Source: Natrinema mahii
GTDB lineage: Archaea; Halobacteriota; Halobacteria; Halobacteriales; Natrialbaceae
Reading direction: 5' to 3'
Assembly (NCBI GenBank): GCA_000690595.2
Contig: JHUT02000001.1
Span: 434,001-498,000 of the forward strand
DNA: 64,000 nucleotides
Shown piece by piece: positions 50,209 to 60,105 of this stretch; the stretch's first letter is position 1, and each line of letters starts with the position of its first letter. The position numbers and the translations under genes were made by a program. The notes below the pieces were generated by a model. It worked only from the letters and a program-made list of their open reading frames with translations. It was not told the DNA's origin and did not search any database.

Positions 50209-51801
50209 ATGAGCGGATCTATACCCCCCTCCGAGCGAGCGTTCGTACTCGGATTCGACGGCGTACCGTGGCGACTCATCGAGCAATGGAGCGACGCGGG
50301 CGAACTCCCGAATTTCGCCCGGATGCGCGAGGAGGGGGCCGCCGGCCCGCTCGAGAGTACGCGCCCGCCGACGACGCCGCTGGCGTGGCCGTCGATCGCG
50401 ACCGGCGTCTGGCCGGACAAACACGGGATCTACGGCTTCCAGAACCTCTCGTCGGAGTACAGCCACGAGATGTACACGAGCCGGGACCTGGCACAGCCGG
50501 CCCTGTGGGACCAGCTCTCCCCGGCCCACGTCGGCAACGTCCCGATGACGTATCCGGCCCGCGAGATCGACGGCTCGATGGTCACCGGGATGATGACGCC
50601 CGCCACCGACCGGGAGTTTACGCATCCGCCCGAACTGAGCGAGGAGATCGACGCCCGGATCCCCGACTACGAGATCAGTCTCGATTACCCCGAGTACGCC
50701 GACCGCCCCGACGAGTTCGAGGTCGCCGTCGACGAGATGCTCGCAAACCGCCGCGACCTCCTCGAGCTCCAACTCGAACGGGCCGGTGACGACTGGCAGC
50801 TGTTTTTCTTCGTCTTTACCGCGCCGGACCGCTTCCAGCACCTCGTCTGGGAGATGGACCGGCTGCTGGCACACTACAAGCAGTTAGACGAGATCCTCGG
50901 AGAAGTGATGGCCTACACCGACGATCACGACGCCGACCTCTATGTCGTCTCCGACCACGGCTTCGGTCCGATCGAAGAACTCGTCTACGCCAACCGGATC
51001 CTCGAGCGAGAGGGGTATCTGGCCAGGCGCGAAGACGACGGGACCCGCGGCGCGCTCGCCAGCCTCGGGATCTCGCGGGACACCATCACGGGGGCGCTCA
51101 ACCGCGTCGGGATCACCGAGGAGACGCTGGTCCAGTCGCTGCCCCGGCGGCTGGTCGACTCCGTCGCCGAGCAGATCCCCGGCGATCACGCCCTCTACGA
51201 CGTCGACTTCGATCGGACCGTCGCCTTCGTCCACGACACCGGCAACTGTTATATCAACGACACCGATCGCTTCGACGGCGGCGTCGTCTCGCCGGCGGAG
51301 GTCCCGGAAGTAAAAGCCGACGTCAGGGCCGCCCTCGAGTCGGTGACCGACGAGGCAGGGGAGTCGCTGCTCGAGGTCAGCGACGGGGACGAACTGTTCC
51401 CGACCGACGACGACGCGCCGGACCTGGTCGTCGGCGGACGCGGCGTCTACGAGTCCCGCAGCGGGATGGCCGACGAGGTGCGGGGCGGCACCGGAACCTA
51501 CGACGCGAGCCACCGCAGCGAGGGAATCGTCCTCTGTCGGGGGCCGTCGATCGATTCCGGCGCGACCCTACGCGGGGCTCGAGTCGTGGATATCGCACCG
51601 ACCCTGCTACACGGCATCGACGAGCCGGTTCCGAAGAACGCGGACGGGCGTGTTCTGTTCGACGCTTTCGACGAGGCGAGTACGCCGGCGACGAGCCGGG
51701 TCGAGCGGACGACGGCCACCGCGATCGACACCGGCGACGACGTCGACGAGGACTTCGACGACGTCGAGGACCGACTGAAAGGGCTGGGCTACATGGAGTG
51801 A
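50209..51801 (+). CDS. Type I phosphodiesterase / nucleotide pyrophosphatase, alkaline phosphatase fold
   Basis: 530 aa. Alkaline-phosphatase superfamily: FVLGFDGVPWRLIEQW (metal Asp, about 12-27), the nucleophile Thr in RPPTTPLAWPSIATGVWPDKHGIYGF, VFTAPDRFQHLVWEMD and the second metal site LYVVSDHGFGPIEELVYANR. The C-terminus VEDRLKGLGYME is typical of the haloarchaeal subfamily. Plausible roles are cleavage of nucleotide sugars, phosphoglycans or teichoic-like polymers. Divergent from deacetylase A with motif sites on both strands. Confidence 0.85.
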   Translation: MSGSIPPSERAFVLGFDGVPWRLIEQWSDAGELPNFARMREEGAAGPLESTRPPTTPLAWPSIATGVWPDKHGIYGFQNLSSEYSHEMYTSRDLAQPALWDQLSPAHVGNVPMTYPAREIDGSMVTGMMTPATDREFTHPPELSEEIDARIPDYEISLDYPEYADRPDEFEVAVDEMLANRRDLLELQLERAGDDWQLFFFVFTAPDRFQHLVWEMDRLLAHYKQLDEILGEVMAYTDDHDADLYVVSDHGFGPIEELVYANRILEREGYLARREDDGTRGALASLGISRDTITGALNRVGITEETLVQSLPRRLVDSVAEQIPGDHALYDVDFDRTVAFVHDTGNCYINDTDRFDGGVVSPAEVPEVKADVRAALESVTDEAGESLLEVSDGDELFPTDDDAPDLVVGGRGVYESRSGMADEVRGGTGTYDASHRSEGIVLCRGPSIDSGATLRGARVVDIAPTLLHGIDEPVPKNADGRVLFDAFDEASTPATSRVERTTATAIDTGDDVDEDFDDVEDRLKGLGYME

Positions 51802-51846
51802 GTCCGCTCGCGGCCCGTGGACACGACCCGAGGAGACGGTCGGCCG

Positions 51847-53235
51847 CTACGAGTCCCGCGGCAGCGACACGACGATCGTGTTCCCTCCCTCGGAGCGTTC
51901 GAAAGCAACGTGGCCGTCCGAGAGGTCGACGACCCAGTGGACGAGCCACAGCCCCAGCCCCGAGGTGTGATAGACGTCGTCCATCCTCCAGTCGCCGGTC
52001 AGGACGCGAAACTCGATCTCCGGAATCGGCGGGCAGTCGTCGCGGATCACGATATCGACCCCATCGGACCGGGTACGGACGGCCACCGACAGCTCCGGCG
52101 TCTCGTCGGAGCCGTAGCGAACGGCGTTCTCGAGCAGTTCCGTCACCGCCAGTTCGACCTCGTATAGGGCGCGGGCGGTCGCCGCGTCCGGCAGGCTCGT
52201 CTCGATCGTCGCCTCGGGGTGTGCGTCGCGGATCCGATCGATCGCGCCGGCGACGATCGGAACGAGGTCGATCGATTCCGGGACCGGCCGCTCGGTCAGC
52301 AGTTCGATGATCTCGCGCTGTTTGTTCGCGCTCTCGAGAAGTTCCTGGCCCTGCAATCGGATGATCTCCGCGCGCCCGCGAGAGGGTTCCGACGCCTCGC
52401 TGGCGATACACTCGGCGTTGCCGAGGATGACGGACATGTCGTTGCGGAGGTTGTGTCGCAGGAGGTTGTCCATGACCGCGAGTTGGCGTTCGCGCCGTCG
52501 CCGGTCGGTGACGTCCCGGGAGAAGCCGACGATCCGGTCGACGTCGCCGTCCTCGAGGATCGGTTCCGAGCGGACCCAGACCCAGCGGCCGTAGTCGGCT
52601 TCTGGGTTGACCCGGTACTCGATGTCGGCCGATTCGCCGCTCGCGACCCGGTCCATCGCCTCCCTGACACAGGGGACGTCGTCGGGGTGGACGACGTCGA
52701 GAAACGCCTGCGGGTCGTCCTCGAGGGTCGACACCGGCTGGCCGAAGACCTCCTCGTAGGCGGGGTTGACGAACAGGACCTCCGCCCAGTCCTCGTCGAA
52801 CATCCAGAGGACGTCGCCGACCGTCCCGGCGATCGTCCGCAAGCGACTCTCCGCGTCGCGGCGTTCTCGCTCCGCGGACACCTGCTCGGAGATGTCGCGC
52901 GAACTCACGACACAGCCCTCGAGGCTCTCGTCCGGGGGGTTCGTGAACCGGCTCTCCAGCCACACCCACTCGCCGTCCGCGGCCGCGTGTCGGTAGCGGA
53001 CCGTCGCCGATGAACCCGTCGCCGCCATGACGGCCTCGAACTGCTCGAGAACGGTCTTTCGATCGTCGGGATGAATGTACTCGATGGCACGGTCGCCGAC
53101 GAGTTGGCTCGGCTCGTAGCCGACGATCGCGGTACTGGCTTCGTTGACGTACACGAACGTCCCGGCCGCGTCGACGACCGCGAGCTTTTCCCGGGCGTGC
53201 TCGAGCAACACGGACGAGAGATCACCCATCACCAT
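51847..53235 (-). CDS. Soluble PAS-PAS sensor histidine kinase
   Basis: 462 aa from ATG 53235 (MVMGDLSSVLLEHAREKLAV); a start at 53229 is equally good. Two PAS domains (about 8-125 with DRAIEYIHPDDRKTVLEQFE; about 135-255 with VDRIVGFSRDVTDRR), then the H-box DNLLRHNLRNDMSVILGNAE (about 270) and an HATPase domain with ELLENAVRYGSDE and TSGLGLWLVHWVVDLSDGHV. No membrane segment, so it senses an intracellular or membrane-diffusible signal. No response regulator lies beside it. A MITE lies 209 bp upstream. Confidence 0.85.
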   Translation of the reverse strand: MVMGDLSSVLLEHAREKLAVVDAAGTFVYVNEASTAIVGYEPSQLVGDRAIEYIHPDDRKTVLEQFEAVMAATGSSATVRYRHAAADGEWVWLESRFTNPPDESLEGCVVSSRDISEQVSAERERRDAESRLRTIAGTVGDVLWMFDEDWAEVLFVNPAYEEVFGQPVSTLEDDPQAFLDVVHPDDVPCVREAMDRVASGESADIEYRVNPEADYGRWVWVRSEPILEDGDVDRIVGFSRDVTDRRRRERQLAVMDNLLRHNLRNDMSVILGNAECIASEASEPSRGRAEIIRLQGQELLESANKQREIIELLTERPVPESIDLVPIVAGAIDRIRDAHPEATIETSLPDAATARALYEVELAVTELLENAVRYGSDETPELSVAVRTRSDGVDIVIRDDCPPIPEIEFRVLTGDWRMDDVYHTSGLGLWLVHWVVDLSDGHVAFERSEGGNTIVVSLPRDS

Positions 53236-53443
53236 ACGACGTTCTCGTATGGTTAGTGATAGACCCCGAAAAGCGTATGGGCGGTGTTCGCACACCGTCG
53301 CTATCGAGGGCGGGCGGCGACGCTGTGTGTCGCCGGCGGGACTGCCGGCACCGATACGCGATCGGTAGCGAGACCCTAGCGCCGGTACGCGAGGGCTACG
53401 GGTCGGCAGGGACCGCGATCCGCCGGGAAACACAGATATATTC

Positions 53444-53529
53444 CTATAGCAGCCGCTGAAAGTCATTGTATACCTGATCGCACGACAGCGTTGCGATCAG
53501 TGTGTGAATCGTTCCAGCGGCTGCTATAG
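53444..53529 (-). mobile_element. 86-bp MITE, copy 2
   Basis: Same 86-bp length as copy 1, opposite orientation; ends CTATAGCAGCCGCTG with complementary right arm, 17 of 18 positions pairing. 77 of 86 bases match copy 1; two TIR changes are compensatory. Lies upstream of the sensor kinase (minus) and of the small frame at 53625. Confidence 0.85.
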
Positions 53530-53624
53530 TGTCGGGCTCCGTGACGGTTCGGACGCAGGCACCCGTACTCGCCGTCGTCGCCAGCGCGGCCGGCGGGCCG
53601 AACGCGTGTGTCTCGAGTGAGAGG

Positions 53625-53843
53625 ATGACACGACGGAAGCTACTGGTCGCGATCGCGACCGCGGTGATCGGCGCGATACCGCTCGTCGGGTCCGGTCGCC
53701 TCGCATCGATCGCCCGCCGAGCCAAGGGATCGGAGCAGGCAAACGCCGAGACGACGGTCCCGCGGGACGGCTCGAGCGGGTCGGAACGACGGTTCGATCG
53801 GCGCGTGTCCGCCGCCTTCGATCCCATATTCCGGCAGCCGTGA
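53625..53843 (+). CDS. Small exported protein candidate
   Basis: 72 aa beginning MTRRKLLVAIATAVIGAIPL, a short basic plus hydrophobic leader that resembles a Tat or Sec signal, then a charged acid/Arg mix with no domain. The frame could extend upstream to 53529 at the MITE end, which is less likely. Low GC3 contrast to neighbours cannot be judged here. Weak support. Confidence 0.35.
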   Translation: MTRRKLLVAIATAVIGAIPLVGSGRLASIARRAKGSEQANAETTVPRDGSSGSERRFDRRVSAAFDPIFRQP

Positions 53844-53982
53844 CGAGTGGAGGGCGGGGTCCCGGCTTCCGGCCGCCCGGTTTCGGTACCGTCGGCCGCG
53901 ACCCGTCGTCGACGGGGACTCTCCGGTATGCGACTATTTACTAACACCGTGTCTGTGCTGAGTCGCAATCGATCAAACAGAC

Positions 53983-54126
53983 AATGAATCGAGGTCAGAT
54001 TCGGAGCGGCCCGCACCCCGCCGGGACCGACCGACGACCCGCGGACGGACTCGAGACGCGCCTGCAAGCCGACGCCCGCCCGCTCGCGGCCGGCCGCGAG
54101 CGAACCGCGGAGGTGGACGCCGAATG
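53983..54126 (+). CDS. Short leader ORF overlapping wecB
   Basis: 47 codons from ATG 53983 (MNRGQIRSGPHPAGTDRRPA), Arg- and Ala-rich, ending in an ATGA overlap with the wecB start. A similar small frame precedes the acetyltransferase at 36722, and in both cases GAGGTGGAC lies just before the real start. It may only provide a Shine-Dalgarno context or a translational coupling leader, not a stable protein. Confidence 0.3.
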
Positions 54127-55188
54127 AAGGTGGTGTCGGTCGTCGGTGCCAGACCGCAGTTCGTCAAGGCCGCGGCCGTCTCGCGGCGGCTCCGGGACGC
54201 CCACGACGAACGCCTCGTCCACACCGGCCAGCACTACGATCCCGAACTCTCCGCGGTGTTCTTCGACGAACTCGCCCTCCCCGAGCCGGCGTACCACCTC
54301 GGCGTCGGGTCGGCCCCCCACGCGACCCAGACCGCCGAGATGATGACGGCGTTGGAGTCGATCGTCGCGGACGAATCGCCCGACGTCGTCCTCGTCTACG
54401 GCGACACGAACTCGACGCTCGCGGGCGCGCTCGTGGCGGCCAAGTCGTCGGCGACGCTCGCACACGTCGAGGCCGGCCTGCGCTCTCACGACCGGTCGAT
54501 GCCCGAGGAGGTCAACCGCCGGCTGACCGATCACGCCGCCGACCTCCTGTTTGCGCCCGGCCCGGACGCGGAGCGGACCCTCGAGCGGGAGGGGATCACC
54601 GAGGGTGTCTCGGTTCCGGGGGACGTGATGTACGATACGCTGTTGGCGATCCGGGACCGACTCGACGCGGTGGCCGGCGACGGGCCGTCGGTCCCCGACG
54701 AGTACGTCCTCGCGACGGTCCATCGCGCGAAAAACACCGACGAGCCCGACCGGCTCGCATCGATCGTCGACGGACTGGGGCGACTCGAGCGGCCGGTCGT
54801 CTTCCCGGCCCACCCGCGGACGGTCGACGCGCTCCACGACTACGGTCTCTGGGAGCGACTGACCGCGGACGTCCGCGTCGTCGATCCCGTCGGCTACGCC
54901 ACGTTCGTCCGACTGGTCGAGGGCGCGACCTGCGTCGCGACCGACTCCGGCGGCGTCCAGAAGGAGGCGTTCTACCTGGACACCCCGTGTGTCACCCTCC
55001 GCGATCGGACGGAGTGGACGGCGACGGTCGACGCCGGCTGGAACGACCTCGTCGGAGCGGACGCCGACCGGATCGTCGACGCCGTCCAAGCCGCCAAGAA
55101 CCCGCCCGCCAAGCCCGACCTCTACGGGAACGGCAACGCAGCGGCGCGAATCGTCACCGCGCTCGAGCGACACGTCGACGATGGCTGA
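54124..55188 (+). CDS. wecB: UDP-GlcNAc 2-epimerase (WecB/WbpI type)
   Basis: 354 aa. Landmarks: VVGARPQFVKAAAVSRRL at the start, HTGQHYDPELSAVFFDEL, VYGDTNSTLAGALVA (catalytic Asp), AHVEAGLRSHDRSMPEEVNR (Glu and Arg), VFPAHPRT (His) and CVATDSGGVQKEAFYLDTPC near the end. The position usually TxHRxEN reads TVHRAKNTD. It would interconvert UDP-GlcNAc and UDP-ManNAc, or the UDP-2,3-diacetamido uronic acid as WbpI does; the WbpABED-like operon 13 kb upstream favours the second. Overlaps deacetylase B by 8 bp. Confidence 0.88.
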   Translation: MKVVSVVGARPQFVKAAAVSRRLRDAHDERLVHTGQHYDPELSAVFFDELALPEPAYHLGVGSAPHATQTAEMMTALESIVADESPDVVLVYGDTNSTLAGALVAAKSSATLAHVEAGLRSHDRSMPEEVNRRLTDHAADLLFAPGPDAERTLEREGITEGVSVPGDVMYDTLLAIRDRLDAVAGDGPSVPDEYVLATVHRAKNTDEPDRLASIVDGLGRLERPVVFPAHPRTVDALHDYGLWERLTADVRVVDPVGYATFVRLVEGATCVATDSGGVQKEAFYLDTPCVTLRDRTEWTATVDAGWNDLVGADADRIVDAVQAAKNPPAKPDLYGNGNAAARIVTALERHVDDG

Positions 55189-56221
55189 GACGCCCGCTCG
55201 AGGGCGGCCCGAACCGGGGGCGTCGCCCGACGACGACCGCGCGTCGGACGCGGTCGTCGACCCGGTCGCCGACCGCCCCCGGGCGCGGTTCGATCCCCCC
55301 GGCGATGCCTCGTTTGCCCTCTGTCTGACTCACGACGTCGACCGGCCGTTCAAGGGCCTGCGGTCGCTGTACTACGCCCTCCAGGAGCGACCGACACACC
55401 ACCTCCGGACCGCGGTCTCCGGGGACAATCCCTACTGGCAGTTCGAGGAGATCATGGCCCTCGAGGACGAGTTGGGGGTGCGCTCGGCGTTTTACTTCCT
55501 GAACGAACAGCACCTGCTCGCCGACCGGCCGGTCCGGGAGTGGTTCTCCCCGACCAACTGGGTCCAGCATCTCGGCCGCTACGACGTGACCGCCCCCGAG
55601 ATCGCCGACATCGTCCGGGACCTCGATTCGGGCGGCTGGGAGGTCGGCCTCCACGGCTCCTATCACACCGCGGACGACCCCGAGCGGCTCCGCGAGGAAA
55701 AGCGGATCCTCGAGGACGTTCTCGACGGCCCCGTCGCCGGCGGTCGCCAACACTACCTGCGGCTGTCGGTCCCCGAGACGTGGCGCTCCCACCGGGCGAT
55801 CGGTCTCGAGTACGACGCGAGCCTCGGCTCGAGTACCGAGTGTGGCTTTCACGCGGGCTACGACCCGATCCGGCCCTTCGGGGACGACTTCCTGGTGTTC
55901 CCGTTGACGATCATGGAGCAGGCGCTGCCGGACCCCGACAGCCGGCCCCGCGCGGCCCGTCGGACCTGCGAGCGGCTGTTGGTAGAGGCGGCGGAGAACG
56001 GGGCCGTCATGACCGCCCTCTGGCATCCGCGGTATTTCAGCGAACGGGAGTTCCCCGGCTACCGGACGCTGTATCGCTGGCTGATCGAACGAGCGCGGGA
56101 GCTGGGGGCCTGGATCGGCCCGCCGCGGACCCTGCAGGCGTCGCTCGAGGGCGAGGCCGACCGATCGCATCGTGCGGAAACCGACCCCACCGAGTTTCGG
56201 TTCACACAACTGCAATCATGA
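55181..56221 (+). CDS. Polysaccharide deacetylase-like protein B
   Basis: 346 aa from ATG 55181. Motifs: ALCLTHDVDRPFKGL (metal motif), ALEDELGVRSAFYFLNEQHL, GGWEVGLHGSYHTADDPERL with metal-binding His-x3-His, and ALWHPRYFSEREFPGYRTLY late in the chain. Cytoplasmic, no signal peptide. Resembles the long polysaccharide deacetylase group encoded in glycan loci. Operon with wecB (8-bp overlap) and the surface protein gene (4-bp overlap). Confidence 0.82.
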   Translation: MAETPARGRPEPGASPDDDRASDAVVDPVADRPRARFDPPGDASFALCLTHDVDRPFKGLRSLYYALQERPTHHLRTAVSGDNPYWQFEEIMALEDELGVRSAFYFLNEQHLLADRPVREWFSPTNWVQHLGRYDVTAPEIADIVRDLDSGGWEVGLHGSYHTADDPERLREEKRILEDVLDGPVAGGRQHYLRLSVPETWRSHRAIGLEYDASLGSSTECGFHAGYDPIRPFGDDFLVFPLTIMEQALPDPDSRPRAARRTCERLLVEAAENGAVMTALWHPRYFSEREFPGYRTLYRWLIERARELGAWIGPPRTLQASLEGEADRSHRAETDPTEFRFTQLQS

Positions 56222-57546
56222 GTCCACGACTCCCCACAGGCGCCGCGGCGGTCGTCGTCACCGCAGTGTTGCTCGTCGGCAGCGTCGGCGGCGTCGCCGG
56301 CCAGTCCGGCGCGCCGATCGCACAGACGAACACGCAGCCGCCCGACACCTACGTCGTCGAACAGGGTTCGTTCTGTCAGCAGATCGAGCCGCTGTCGTCC
56401 GGCGAGACGGTCGAATCGTTCTACGAGTACCGCAGCCACGAGACCCATCCGGAGGGGACCGACCGCTTCTACAGCTCCTACGGGATGACCCACCTCCAGC
56501 GGGACAACACGTCCGGCCTGTTCCTCCACGAGGGCCCCGAGGGGCTGAGTCTCGTGACGGTCCACGACCGGCTCGATACCGAGACCCCCGGCGGGCTGGT
56601 CACCTACGAGATCGCCGGCCTGCCCGCCGAGAGCGAGTGGGTCGTCCGGGACGACAACTACACCGGCGACACGAGAATGGACGTGTTCGACCGCGGCGAC
56701 GGCTGGACGTCCGCCTCCTGGATCTTCCGGGACGGACGGACCGACGGCGGCGCGATCAGGGGCGGCCTCGACGGCCAGTTCGCCGTGACCGTCCACCCCG
56801 GGTTCAACGAGGACTCGGCGTTCGCCGACCGGCGCAGCGAACTGTACGACCCCGACTTCGACGGCGGCGGCGAGATCGAACGCTGGGACGTCCTCTCCGG
56901 CGCGGCCGACGATCCCGAGCGAACGGAGCTGCCCTCCCTCGAGGAGCCGGTGACGATCCGGACCGGCACCTGCGACGACCCGTCGGTCACGTACGACCGG
57001 ACCGACGGCGGGATCACCGCGACCGTGACCGACGCCGCGCCCGAGGATCGCGTCTTCCTGCAGCCGACTCGCGGGACCGACGACGGCGTTCGCTTCGACG
57101 GCGTCGAGCTGACCGGCCTCGAGAGCGAGGCCGCGATCGGCTTCGAGAGCCAGTTCTCCGAGCTCTCCGGGAACGGCCCCGAGGGCGTCGAACCGCTGTC
57201 GTATCTGACCATCGCGAACGAGTCGGGGGCCGCCGACGCGTCGGGGACCGTCTCCGTTACCGTCCAGCGGGACCGACTCGAGGAGTTGGGCCTCGAGCCC
57301 GAGGAGGTCGTCCTCTACGAGCAGACTGGTGACGGGTGGACCGAGGCCGACACCACGGTCCGCTCGGAGTCCGATGGCGAGTACCGGCTCGAAGCGAACG
57401 TGACCGCGCTTTCGACCGTCGCGGTCGCGCCGGCACCGGGCAGCGGCTCGGACTCGCTCGGCCTGCTCGGGCTCGGTGCGGGGCTCGCCGCCGGTGCCGT
57501 CATCGGCCTGGGCTGGCTGGCGACGACCCGACTGCGCGATCGGTAG
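56218..57546 (+). CDS. Surface protein with N-terminal signal and C-terminal membrane anchor
   Basis: 442 aa. Signal peptide (PRLPTGAAAVVVTAVLLVGS), then a beta-rich extracellular part (about 40-400) containing CQQIEPLSSGETVESFYEYR and a PGF-pre-PGF-like segment SGTVSVTVQRDRLEELGLEP, and a C-terminal helix LLGLGAGLAAGAVIGLGWLA with basic end. Four possible N-glycosylation sequons. Probably an S-layer-associated protein, possibly the acceptor of the nearby glycan system. Coupled to deacetylase B. Confidence 0.78.
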   Translation: MSPRLPTGAAAVVVTAVLLVGSVGGVAGQSGAPIAQTNTQPPDTYVVEQGSFCQQIEPLSSGETVESFYEYRSHETHPEGTDRFYSSYGMTHLQRDNTSGLFLHEGPEGLSLVTVHDRLDTETPGGLVTYEIAGLPAESEWVVRDDNYTGDTRMDVFDRGDGWTSASWIFRDGRTDGGAIRGGLDGQFAVTVHPGFNEDSAFADRRSELYDPDFDGGGEIERWDVLSGAADDPERTELPSLEEPVTIRTGTCDDPSVTYDRTDGGITATVTDAAPEDRVFLQPTRGTDDGVRFDGVELTGLESEAAIGFESQFSELSGNGPEGVEPLSYLTIANESGAADASGTVSVTVQRDRLEELGLEPEEVVLYEQTGDGWTEADTTVRSESDGEYRLEANVTALSTVAVAPAPGSGSDSLGLLGLGAGLAAGAVIGLGWLATTRLRDR

Positions 57547-57837
57547 CCGTGCCGTCCGTGGCCGTGTCGAATCGGGTTCCGGGAGGACGGCTTCGTCGGA
57601 ACGCCGCCGCATCGCTGTCGCGGAAACGCGTCCACTGGGTCGCTTCTGCCGTCCGCTCGTGCCGTCGAGTCGGAGCGACGGGTCACCCCCTCGAGGGCGA
57701 GCCTCGAGGCCTGTCGGTACATCCCGCGCCGAATACGGCGTCCGTAGCGAGGACAGGAGTGAGATGCCAGTCCAATCAGGGACGGGAGAGTCGGAAGAAC
57801 AATACCCTTTTGCCGCTCCTTTTGCAATTTTCGGCCA

Positions 57838-58920
57838 ATGACGGAGCAGGGTTCGTCGGAGACTGAAGACCGGAAAGACGATCATATCCGGATCGTTCAG
57901 GAGCGAGACGTCGAAACCACGGGAACGGGCTTTGAAGACGTGCGACTCGTCCACGAAGCGCTGCCCGAACTCGATTACGACGCCATCGATCCGTCCATCG
58001 ACTTTCTGGGACACGAGTTAGCCGCCCCGATCTTCATCGAGAGCATGACCGGCGGGCATCAAAACACGACGGCACTCAATCGGGCACTGGCCCGCGCCGC
58101 CAGCGAGACGGGCATCGCGATGGGGCTCGGAAGCCAGCGGGCCGGCCTCGAACTCGACGACGACGGCGTCCGCGAATCGTATACCGTCGTCCGTGACGTC
58201 GCACCCGACGCGTTCATCTACGGGAACCTCGGCGCTGCACAGCTTCGGGAGTACGACATCGAAACGGTCGAGCGCGCTGTTTCGATGATCGACGCCGACG
58301 CGCTCGCAGTCCACCTAAACTTCCTCCAGGAGGCCGTCCAACCCGAAGGCGACGTTGACGGACGGAACTGTCTGGCTGCGATCGAACGCGTCGCCGCGGA
58401 CCTCTCGGTTCCGGTCATCGTCAAAGAGACGGGCAACGGGATCTCCGGGGAGACCGCCCGAAAGCTGTCCGCGGCGGGGGTGAGCGCGATCGACGTCGCT
58501 GGGAAAGGCGGCACGACGTGGTCCGGGATCGAAGCCTACCGTGCAGCCGCCGCGAACGCACCGCGCCAGCAACGGATCGGCACCCTGTTCCGAGACTGGG
58601 GCATCCCGACCGCTGCGAGCACGCTCGAGTGTGTCGCCGAGCACGACTGCGTGATCGCGAGCGGCGGCGTGCGGACGGGACTGGACGTGGCAAAGGCGAT
58701 CGCCTTAGGTGCCCGCGCCGGCGGGCTGGCGAAACCGTTCCTGAAACCGGCCGCGAACGGACCGGACGCCGTTATCGAACGCGTCGAGGACCTGATCGCC
58801 GAGTTGCGGACTGCGATGTTCGTCACCGGTTCGGGTTCGATCGACGCGCTGCGAGGGGCGGAGTACGTGTTGCATGGGGAAACGCGAGAATACGTCGAAC
58901 AACGAACCAGTAGCGAGTAG
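57838..58920 (+). CDS. fni: Isopentenyl-diphosphate delta-isomerase type 2
   Basis: 360-aa FMN enzyme. Family landmarks: [21 protein letters not shown] at the start, [79 protein letters not shown] and [10 protein letters not shown]-type FMN phosphate site ([16 protein letters not shown]). It interconverts IPP and DMAPP for isoprenoid lipids and for the polyprenyl carrier of glycan assembly. Preceded by a T-rich AT patch with TATA-like TTTTGCAATTTTC. Confidence 0.9.
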   Translation: MTEQGSSETEDRKDDHIRIVQERDVETTGTGFEDVRLVHEALPELDYDAIDPSIDFLGHELAAPIFIESMTGGHQNTTALNRALARAASETGIAMGLGSQRAGLELDDDGVRESYTVVRDVAPDAFIYGNLGAAQLREYDIETVERAVSMIDADALAVHLNFLQEAVQPEGDVDGRNCLAAIERVAADLSVPVIVKETGNGISGETARKLSAAGVSAIDVAGKGGTTWSGIEAYRAAAANAPRQQRIGTLFRDWGIPTAASTLECVAEHDCVIASGGVRTGLDVAKAIALGARAGGLAKPFLKPAANGPDAVIERVEDLIAELRTAMFVTGSGSIDALRGAEYVLHGETREYVEQRTSSE

Positions 58921-59001
58921 CAACTGTGTTTTTGACCACCGTCCAACGATGCGACGATCACCGATGAACCCCCGTTGTGCCGTCTCGGCTCGTGGAGCGA
59001 C

Positions 59002-59952
59002 ATGAGTATCCAACTGCTACTCGCCGCTCTGTTACTCGGTAGTCTGGTCGGATATTACGTATCTCTGCACCGGATTCAGGAGATCGGTGATGTCATTATC
59101 TTCAGCGGTCTCGCCATCTTGCTCGTTTCGATCGGGACACAACTCGGCGGTGACGAGCAGATTCTACAGGATTTGAATACGATCGGCGGCTCCGCCCTCG
59201 TGCTGTGTCTGGGCAGTATCATTGGAAGTGTCGGCTGTGTCTACCTCCTCATCACGGCCACGTCGATCGGCGATTCGGAATCCGCCTCGGCCGATGGGAC
59301 CGTCACTCGGCCGGACACACCGTCGGAACTAGACGCTGGTGGCTTCGATTGGAAGGTCACGGGCCTCATCGTCGTCTCGCTTACCGCCGGGCTCGGCCTC
59401 TCGGCCGTCGGGCTTCCGGAACACGTCGTCACACGTATCGTCTCGATCTCCGATTACGCGCTCCTGGCGCTGCTGTTCGGCGTCGGTATTACAGTTGGCG
59501 GCGATACCGAGGCCGTGAGTCATATCGTCCGGATCGGCTGGGGCGTCCTCCTGATTCCGGTGGCCGTGGCCGTCGGGAGCATTCTCGGTGGCGTGTTGCT
59601 CGGGACGGTTATCGGCATGCCAGTCACCCACGCCGCAGCAGTCGCAGCAGGGTTCGGATGGTACAGTTACGCGGGGGTCGTCGTGTTCGATCTCGGCGGG
59701 GTCGAACTGGGGACGATCGCGTTTCTCGCGAACCTCCTTCGGGAGCTCGTTACCTTCCTGGTGCTGCCGGCCGTCGCCAAGTACTTCGGGGGCATAACGA
59801 GTATCGCGCCGGGCGGCGCAACGACGATGGACGTCACGCTCCCGTTGATTCAGCGCGTGTCCGGCGAGCGGTTCGTGATTCCGGCGCTCATCAACGGCCT
59901 CGTGCTGTCGGTCGCCGCGACCGTTCTCGTCCCGACCATTCTGGGGATCTAG
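59002..59952 (+). CDS. LysO-family amino acid exporter (DUF340)
   Basis: 316 aa from ATG 59002. About eight to nine membrane helices; the first begins MSIQLLLAALLLGSLVGYYV and the second repeat contains LLALLFGVGITVGGDTEAV and the FGWYSYAGVVVFDLGGVELG region; the repeats GIxxGGDxE and the late PAVAKYFGGITSIAPGGATT match LysO-type (lysine/thialysine) exporters. Monocistronic between the isomerase and a convergent DUF354 gene. Substrate inferred only from family. Confidence 0.75.
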   Translation: MSIQLLLAALLLGSLVGYYVSLHRIQEIGDVIIFSGLAILLVSIGTQLGGDEQILQDLNTIGGSALVLCLGSIIGSVGCVYLLITATSIGDSESASADGTVTRPDTPSELDAGGFDWKVTGLIVVSLTAGLGLSAVGLPEHVVTRIVSISDYALLALLFGVGITVGGDTEAVSHIVRIGWGVLLIPVAVAVGSILGGVLLGTVIGMPVTHAAAVAAGFGWYSYAGVVVFDLGGVELGTIAFLANLLRELVTFLVLPAVAKYFGGITSIAPGGATTMDVTLPLIQRVSGERFVIPALINGLVLSVAATVLVPTILGI

Positions 59953-60105
59953 AGGCCGGTACCCGAGGACGAAGGTGATGGCTGTCTCTCTGCTGGTGCC
60001 GGAGAACGAACGTCGCTCGAGGCCGATACGGCGTCTCGTCACCGTTTCCCGAGACACCCGCAGGACGATCGCGGGTGGACGGGCAACGACTGACGGGACC
60101 CCGTC

